From: Colius striatus | Taxonomy: Eukaryota; Chordata; Aves; Coliiformes; Coliidae | Reading direction: 5' to 3' | NCBI RefSeq assembly: GCF_028858725.1 | Contig: NC_084765.1 | Span: forward strand, 7,829,501-7,893,500 | Length of the DNA: 64,000 nt | Shown: positions 40,201 through 64,000 of the stretch, piece by piece | How positions within the stretch are numbered: the stretch's first letter is position 1 | Layout of the letters: the number at the start of each line of letters is the position of its first letter | Translations under genes and position numbers: made by a program | The notes under the pieces: generated by a model | What the model was told of the DNA's origin: nothing | Databases searched by the model: none | What the model saw: only the letters and a program-made list of their open reading frames with translations

Positions 40201-43200
40201 AGGTATTAAAATGATATGGGGTTTTTTGTGGATAAAATTAGGAGTAAGTTTTTTGGTAGTCTGCAAATGTGTATATAGTAAAAGCATATATTTTGTCTTA
40301 TTTGCACATTAACTGTGTAGATATCTTACACTTTTCTTTCTTGGGGGAAAGTGGGTTTTGTAATGTCATTATTTTTACATCTTGAAATGTTTTTTTCTGT
40401 TAGTTATTTGTCCACAGAAGTATTTGCTGAAAATGCTGTTAACATTTGAATAAATTTACAGAAGATTAAGTACACATATACATCGTATTAACTGTATAAC
40501 AGTCAATAGGAATGACTTCTGTTGCTTTGCCTCCCTGTATCTCTGTCACCTCTGTGCACACACGGTGTGTACACTTTCAGTATATCTAGGATTTGCGTAA
40601 TGTTAATATAATTCTAAAATATCTGTGTAACTGTTTTGAAAGACAGCCTTGCTTGCAGTTACCTTGATTTCTCACCTGCAGTACAGTGTACTTGGGAAAT
40701 TCTGCACACAAGGTAGAGATTGTGAGGCAGCACAGACTGGAACACAAGGAGCTTGGACTGAACATTTCAGCCTTCCCTTTGAAAAACAAGGGCAGTTTGG
40801 TAGAGAAAACAAAATTATTAGATGAGGCATTCAGAAATTCTTCAGAACATCTATGATCTGTTCCCCAAAACAAACAGTTATTTAACTGTGCTTGAAAGGT
40901 TTATTTTAATAACTTGCCAAGTTCACAGGCTTTAAGATAAAGGCTGTTACTAATGGGCTTTCCGTGACAGTACAGCATCAGCTGTAGTTCTAACCTTTCC
41001 TGGACCAGGACCCATTAAACTAGTGTGTGGAAGCTGCAGTGGGGGCTGCCACAGGTGGCATCCGTTTGTTACAATTTGTTGTGTTATTAATGCTGACAAC
41101 TTAGGCCAGCAGTAGCATTATCTGTGTCAACTGACTCGCCCTAACATGTCCACATTTAATCTGGTATTATCAGCAGTCTTTTTCAGAAAGTTAATCAGCA
41201 TCTCATTTGCATTTGCTAATTAGGGTTAATGTGTGCTAATTGATTTTTTGATGCTTGTAGAGTTCCATTAAACCCAGTTAGGTATAGTTGCTGGTGCTCC
41301 TCATTCATATGAATTATGGTGATCACATTTTTGTTGAATCAGTGCCAAATAGAGAACCTGCATCATAATTATAGTTAATTAACACAACACGATGTCCTGC
41401 ACTAATGTGCTTTCCTATTACTGTATGGATGTTATAAATTCCAAACTGAAATATTTACTGAAGCACTATGAATATTTGCAATGTAATTCCAAAACAAAAT
41501 GACTGATATGCATTTTAAAGAAACTTATGGTGAATCTTAGTTGGTATTTCACAGAACTCAGGTTAAGAAATGCCTTGGTTCACCTGTCTTAACTTTTCCT
41601 GGAAAAAGTCTAGGTCAGCAAACAGTCTGTGGTTTAGATATGCAAAGCCCTCGGCTCAGTTACTCAAATTGCCATTCATATAGTCATATAAAAGATCCAA
41701 CCTAACTTGTAATACCTCTGTTCTTGGAGAGCACTTTTTTTTTGCCACGCTGGATGCTGTAAGCATACATGTGACTTGTGATGTGTTCTTGCTGTGTTGC
41801 AAAGTTAATGCAGAGCCAAAACACCTTGTTTTGTCACAAAAATGTTACATTATTAAACCATTACTGAAAGAGGTTTAGTTTCAGGTACACGAGAATGAGA
41901 GGTAAGGCTGTAAGAAGGTTTTGACATTATCAGTTGTATATTTTCCATTTGTTGTTGCATTGCTGTTCTTCCAGATGAAGAAAAATTCTGTTGAGGTGAT
42001 GTTTTTACCATTTCAAAAGGTATTTGTGCTTCACTTTTGTAGATATTTATCACCTTTTTCTGACAATGGGTGAGTCTTGATGAACTCACAACTAAAACAG
42101 CTATTTTAGAAAGGAAGATGCAGGAATTAATATTTTACCTCAAGAAAATGTTGATAAGGACAGGTGGAATATTTTCTTGATGTGAAAGAAATTTTAAATT
42201 GTTGGAAGCATACATAGTAAAGAACATGAAAGACAAATTCATGAATTACTGTATTACAGTTCATATCCATAAACTGTCAACACTTTTACACAGGCTTGTT
42301 GCACGAACATAATATGGCAAAAATGAGGCTACTTACCTTCATGGGAATGGCTGTAGAGAATAAAGAAATATCATTTGACACAATGCAACAGGAACTTCAG
42401 ATTGGAGCTGATGATGTAGAAGCATTTGTTATTGATGGTAAGAACTGCAGTGCCACGCTTTACACAATGCTAATAAACAAAAGTCTTTATGGTCTTCTAA
42501 TGTGAGATACTCTGAAAAAAAGAATCCATCTTCTACTTCCGTGTTTGTTAGAGCTGCAAAACGTCCTGTTGAAACACATGCCTGTTGCCCTAAACAGTGT
42601 TTTTCTTTTCAATGATGGGAACTATTTAATCTATTTCTTTACAGAACTAACACATTGTTTTCAGGTTTAATTTTTCATCTGTTTTTGTTTGCTGTCATTA
42701 AAACAGGATGTGATGTGTTTGTAGGGCAGAGAACTTCATAAAAACTGTAGAGGATATTGCTTTAATCAATTGGTATGAAACAATAGCATTCATGCATCAC
42801 CTTTATCTTCTTACATAATTTTGCTTCTCTGTCTACTAGACTGTTAAAACAAACAGCAAAATAGCATTAAGTGAACTGCTGTGGTTTTATGTTTGTATTG
42901 ATGTAACTTGGAACCATTTTCAGGCAGTTTAATACCTATGCACTATCTTGAAAACATTGCTCAAAACAGCATTTCTTTTTTGCAGCTGTAAAGACAAAGA
43001 TGGTATACTGCAAAATAGATCAGACACAGAGGAAAGTAGTTGTCAGGTAAGACTTAATTCTTCATAGCATTTTGCAGGACCCGCTGTGTTCTAATTATTG
43101 CACTTAGAGTTGTAGAATATTTTAACTAGAAGCGAGGTATTGTTCCTGTTGGCTGCTGGTACTTAAATAGTTGCTATTTATCATAATTTTATTAAAGCTC

Positions 43201-43594
43201 ACACTGAATGTGATTAGCTTATTTAATGAAATAGTCCTATTTTCCAGCACATTTCATTTAATGACCTAATAGTGACAAGAATACTAATGACTGTTGTTGC
43301 TTTAAATATTTGTGAAGGCTACAGAATTTTCTGAACTGGTTAAGTGCAGCTCTTTACATAGAAAAAATAAACATTTTCCTAGTCACTTGTGAGAGTGAAG
43401 TAATGCTATAAATAAATAAATAGGTGAACATGACATCTAGTAATCATCTCCCAATTTTGTTTTACTTCTCTAGTCACAGCACACATCGGACTTTTGGAAA
43501 GCAGCAGTGGCAGCAGTTGTATGACACTCTAAACACCTGGAAACAAAATTTGAATCAAGTGAAAAACAGTCTCCTCAGTCTCTCGGACACCTAA
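27903..43594 (+). CDS. EIF3M: EIF3M, eukaryotic translation initiation factor 3 subunit M (complete, 11 coding exons)
   Basis: EIF3M is a subunit of the cytoplasmic eIF3 complex, which binds the 40S ribosome and recruits mRNA and the initiator tRNA complex. Coding exons: 27903-27944, 29147-29279, 30878-31016, 31410-31533, 32072-32166, 37227-37310, 38637-38736, 39145-39226, 42294-42437, 42986-43046, 43474-43594. They sum to 1125 nt, giving 374 residues plus TAA, the human length. All introns are GT-AG and every phase joins cleanly. The N-terminus reads [14 protein letters not shown] and the C-terminus [11 protein letters not shown], nearly identical to human EIF3M as I remember it. In the family, the N-terminal half is helical repeats and the PCI domain (about residues 180-339, exons 6-11) ends in a winged helix. 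The start ATG has G at -3 and lies in a CpG island. CCDC73 is convergent downstream. Identity is very secure; UTR ends are inferred. Confidence 0.97.
27945..29146 (+). other. EIF3M: EIF3M intron 1
   Basis: First 270 bp belong to the CpG island; the rest is AT-rich with a GGAGGAGGAGGAGAGGGAG run near 28968. No nested gene seen. Confidence 0.85.
29147..29279 (+). CDS. EIF3M: EIF3M coding exon 2
   Basis: Acceptor is a T-rich tract ending TTTAAG. It opens with [18 protein letters not shown] and runs through [20 protein letters not shown] to DDK plus one base (residues 15-58). The donor AAAG|GTTTGC is weak (T at +3), yet only this junction joins in frame to exon 3 ([11 protein letters not shown]). 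Confidence 0.96.
29280..30877 (+). other. EIF3M: EIF3M intron 2
   Basis: About 1.6 kb with one CR1 fragment (about 30150-30366) and otherwise unremarkable sequence. Confidence 0.85.
30150..30366 (+). mobile_element. CR1 LINE fragment in EIF3M intron 2
   Basis: Sense-oriented within the intron. Translates in part as [20 protein letters not shown], a decayed CR1 ORF2 C-terminus, and finishes with the CCAACCCTTGGGATACTGTG tail. Confidence 0.86.
30878..31016 (+). CDS. EIF3M: EIF3M coding exon 3
   Basis: Acceptor TTTTGTGCAG. Encodes [20 protein letters not shown] through [14 protein letters not shown]. The donor GTAAGT sits inside what reads as CTG TAA, so the apparent stop just after LQL is intronic. 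Exon 4 completes the leucine codon (CT|A). Confidence 0.96.
31017..32071 (+). other. EIF3M: EIF3M introns 3 and 4 (split by exon 4)
   Basis: Intron 3 spans 31017-31409 and intron 4 spans 31534-32071. Neither holds a repeat or small RNA that I can recognise. Confidence 0.8.
31410..31533 (+). CDS. EIF3M: EIF3M coding exon 4
   Basis: Acceptor GTGGTTTAG. Encodes [20 protein letters not shown] through [12 protein letters not shown], roughly residues 105-146. Ends in phase 0 at CAG|GTAATT. Confidence 0.96.
32072..32166 (+). CDS. EIF3M: EIF3M coding exon 5
   Basis: Acceptor TTCTGCCTAG. Encodes [20 protein letters not shown] and [11 protein letters not shown], then the first two bases of a serine codon. 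The donor AAAG|GTATAA opens the longest EIF3M intron. Confidence 0.95.
32167..37226 (+). other. EIF3M: EIF3M intron 5 (longest)
   Basis: About 5.1 kb, no CR1 copy. Contains a TG dinucleotide run at 32924-32940 followed by a G-rich stretch, and two ATTTGCAT octamers at 33047-33054 and 33062-33069. No exon-like sequence. Confidence 0.8.
32924..32940. repeat. TG dinucleotide microsatellite
   Basis: Eight or so TG units followed by GGGGGAGGG in EIF3M intron 5. Confidence 0.85.
37227..37310 (+). CDS. EIF3M: EIF3M coding exon 6
   Basis: Acceptor TTCTTCTATAG. Encodes [20 protein letters not shown] and SQARVDAH, ending two bases into the arginine codon (CACAG|GTAATA). This is where the annotated PCI domain begins in the human protein. 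Confidence 0.95.
37311..38636 (+). other. EIF3M: EIF3M intron 6
   Basis: About 1.3 kb. The sequence at 37990-38170 is slightly richer in GC but shows no credible exon. Confidence 0.8.
38637..38736 (+). CDS. EIF3M: EIF3M coding exon 7
   Basis: Acceptor TTCTAATTAG. Encodes [20 protein letters not shown] and [14 protein letters not shown] within the PCI domain, ending in phase 0 at GAT|GTAAGT. Confidence 0.95.
38737..39144 (+). other. EIF3M: EIF3M intron 7
   Basis: 408 bp with a short A run near 38881; nothing else seen. Confidence 0.8.
39145..39226 (+). CDS. EIF3M: EIF3M coding exon 8
   Basis: Acceptor TCCATCTTCTAG. Encodes [20 protein letters not shown] and KDFIDSL plus one base of glycine. 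Donor G|GTAAGT. Confidence 0.95.
39227..42293 (+). other. EIF3M: EIF3M intron 8
   Basis: About 3.1 kb without CR1. Contains a GTGTGTGTCTGTCTGCGTGTG tract near 39640 (imperfect) and the octamer/TAAT motif cluster near 41170-41410 described separately. Confidence 0.8.
41170..41410. promoter_or_regulatory. Candidate intronic enhancer: octamer plus homeodomain motif cluster
   Basis: In about 240 bp there is an ATTTGCAT octamer (41205-41212), GCTAATTAG (41215-41223), GCTAATTG (41235-41242), a CATATG E-box and further TAATTA cores in the segment near 41365-41385. Such motif density without repeats resembles vertebrate conserved noncoding elements. Purely motif-based; AT-rich sequence yields some TAAT cores by chance. 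Confidence 0.3.
42294..42437 (+). CDS. EIF3M: EIF3M coding exon 9
   Basis: Acceptor TTTTACACAG. Encodes [20 protein letters not shown] and continues through [24 protein letters not shown] (read in two parts) to the first base of alanine. Donor GATG|GTAAGA. It carries the start of the PCI winged-helix portion. Confidence 0.96.
42438..43473 (+). other. EIF3M: EIF3M introns 9 and 10 (split by exon 10)
   Basis: Intron 9 spans 42438-42985 and intron 10 spans 43047-43473. A short AAAT/AATA tandem run lies at about 43409-43424. No nested RNA gene recognised. Confidence 0.8.
42986..43046 (+). CDS. EIF3M: EIF3M coding exon 10
   Basis: Acceptor TTTTTTGCAG. Encodes [20 protein letters not shown] and two bases of the following serine codon. 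Donor TCAG|GTAAGA. Confidence 0.95.
43474..43594 (+). CDS. EIF3M: EIF3M terminal coding exon 11
   Basis: Acceptor TTACTTCTCTAG. Encodes [20 protein letters not shown] and the C-terminal tail ending [10 protein letters not shown], then TAA. The 3' UTR follows directly. Confidence 0.96.
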
Positions 43595-43745
43595 AACATT
43601 TTTTTGACCTGATAATGTCAGATTAAATTTATTCAAAACTTTGGCCATTTGTGAAATGTTTCCAAAATGTATGCAATTAGTTTAAAGAAGCTGAATATTC
43701 TAAATTGCAAAACAAAAAGAGCAATAAAACTAACATGGGAAAATA
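43595..43745 (+). other. EIF3M: EIF3M 3' UTR with poly(A) signal
   Basis: Noncoding sequence after the TAA contains a canonical AATAAA at 43723-43728, about 130 nt past the stop. Cleavage would fall near 43745. A second AATAAA at 43927-43932 could serve a longer isoform. The end point is inferred from the signal only. Confidence 0.65.
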
Positions 43746-44541
43746 GCTTCTGTTGATTTTCTCACAGAATTAGCGACAACAGATGGTAGCAATATTGGTT
43801 ACGCTTCTTGTTTAGGTTGACAGACTTTGAAAGAGGTATGGAGAAGAAGGGAGAAAGATTTAAAGAAAAAAAAGGTAGTGCAAGTAATTGTAAACTAAGA
43901 AAATTTCCCTTATACTCTTAACAGAGAATAAAGGTGAACCACTTAGAGGTGAAGCTTTATGATGCAAGATATGCTGCCTTATCTCTAAATCAAACCTAAT
44001 GCTTTAGTGCTGAAAATGACAGAATTAACTCATTGATACAGAATCAACTACAACAGACATATTTAAATAATTTGGCAGTGAAGACAAGCAGATTTTCCTC
44101 TTCTGCCACTTAGAAGTGCTTTAAGTTGTAAATGTTTGTAACAACCATTGGATTCTGAAACAGTTGCAGCTGATTTGGCTTCAAAACTGAGTGGGTGCTC
44201 TGAGGAAAAACCAAATTAAAGTATTTCAGCCAAAACTGAGAAACAAGAGAAGAGTACTCTTCGTTTAATCGTTTTTCTTTAAATTGTTTAATTGTACTTA
44301 ACGGACATTCAAATATTAACTTGTGAACTTTTTAACTTAGGACAAAACCCATAACAACTAATGTTATTAGTAGGGATTTAATCTATTTTTGAACATAGAA
44401 GACGGTCTATACAACATATTAAATATGAAAGCACGGTGTATATGTACCATATTCTATAGGAATATCTTACAAATCTGTTTTTGTAAGTGACTGATCTAAA
44501 AGTGCCTAAAAGACATGCTTTTCATCTCCTGCCACTGATCT
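43746..44541. other. Convergent 3' interval between EIF3M and CCDC73
   Basis: AT-rich, no coding sequence. Read on the minus strand it should contain the CCDC73 3' UTR. Minus-strand ATTAAA signals occur at 44377-44382 (closest to the stop), 44287-44292 and 44264-44269. A canonical minus-strand AATAAA appears only at 43628-43633, inside the EIF3M 3' UTR. Which signal is used decides whether the two transcripts overlap. Confidence 0.5.
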
Positions 44542-63513
<18,972 letters not shown>

Positions 63514-64000
63514 CTTATTAACACAAACAAATTAGAATAAAATGAATAACGTTTTGTTTCTGAAATCTGAACATTAGCTAATTTATGTCTTTCAGGTTAA
63601 CTTATTTTTTATTCTGCTAGTGTTTACAAAATCATGTATATAAAAATGTACTCTAGTATCAACATAGGGAAAGGGTTTGTAGTGAAAAATCAGAACAACT
63701 CCAGGGTTTTCTGCCCTTTTGCTTTGGAAAAGATAACATCATTATTACATTTATTCTTTTAAAAATTCTTTTTCAGATAACGTTCTTAAAATGAATGATC
63801 CTTTGATACTTTAAACATAAGTAAATGCAAACCAGAATAAAATATATTAAGTCCAACCCCACTATAAGGTTAATTCATTTACCAGAAAAAATTTACGGTA
63901 CCATATTACAGTTCCAGAAAACATGGAAAATCCATGAGAAGTTATATGACAGGCAAGTAATCATTATCCATTAATTGACCACCTTTAAGTGACATTATTC
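63514..64000 (-). other. CCDC73: CCDC73 intron, truncated by window end
   Basis: AT-rich sequence upstream of the first visible CCDC73 exon. No further exon seen before the window ends. Confidence 0.75.

Overview
The window looks like nuclear DNA from a bird. It holds several truncated CR1 LINE copies with the 8-bp tail (ATTCTATG/ATTCTGTG type) that is characteristic of avian CR1. The background is AT-rich with one strong CpG island, and two vertebrate genes with compact introns can be read exon by exon. I cannot name the species. Gene identities rest on reading spliced exons and comparing them with remembered human proteins; no database search was possible.

Layout. From 1 to about 27.5 kb there is no gene I can support. 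It is AT-rich sequence with two CR1 remnants (about 4.55 and 23.6 kb), low-complexity tracts and scattered chance-length ORFs; a third CR1 (27.1 kb) lies just before the promoter. By human synteny (WT1 - EIF3M - CCDC73 - PRRG4) this should be part of the WT1-EIF3M intergenic region, but no WT1 exon is visible. A CpG island at about 27.5-28.2 kb is the EIF3M promoter. EIF3M (translation initiation factor 3 subunit M) runs on the plus strand from 27,903 to 43,594 in 11 coding exons. They splice to exactly 374 codons plus stop, the human length.

About 950 bp past the EIF3M stop codon, the stop codon of CCDC73 faces it on the minus strand. The window holds the last eight coding exons of CCDC73 (63,513 down to 44,542), including one exon of about 1.5 kb. 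The 5' part of the gene lies beyond 64,000. The two genes are tail to tail and their 3' UTRs may meet or overlap. They are not known to share a pathway: EIF3M is a housekeeping translation factor and CCDC73 is a poorly characterised coiled-coil protein.

No CRISPR array, tRNA, rRNA or complete mobile element was found, and I see no previously undescribed system. The items most worth a second look are two competing splice donors in one CCDC73 exon, a frameshifted protein-like fragment in the last CCDC73 intron (about 45.2-45.5 kb), and a homeodomain/octamer motif cluster in EIF3M intron 8 that could be a conserved enhancer.
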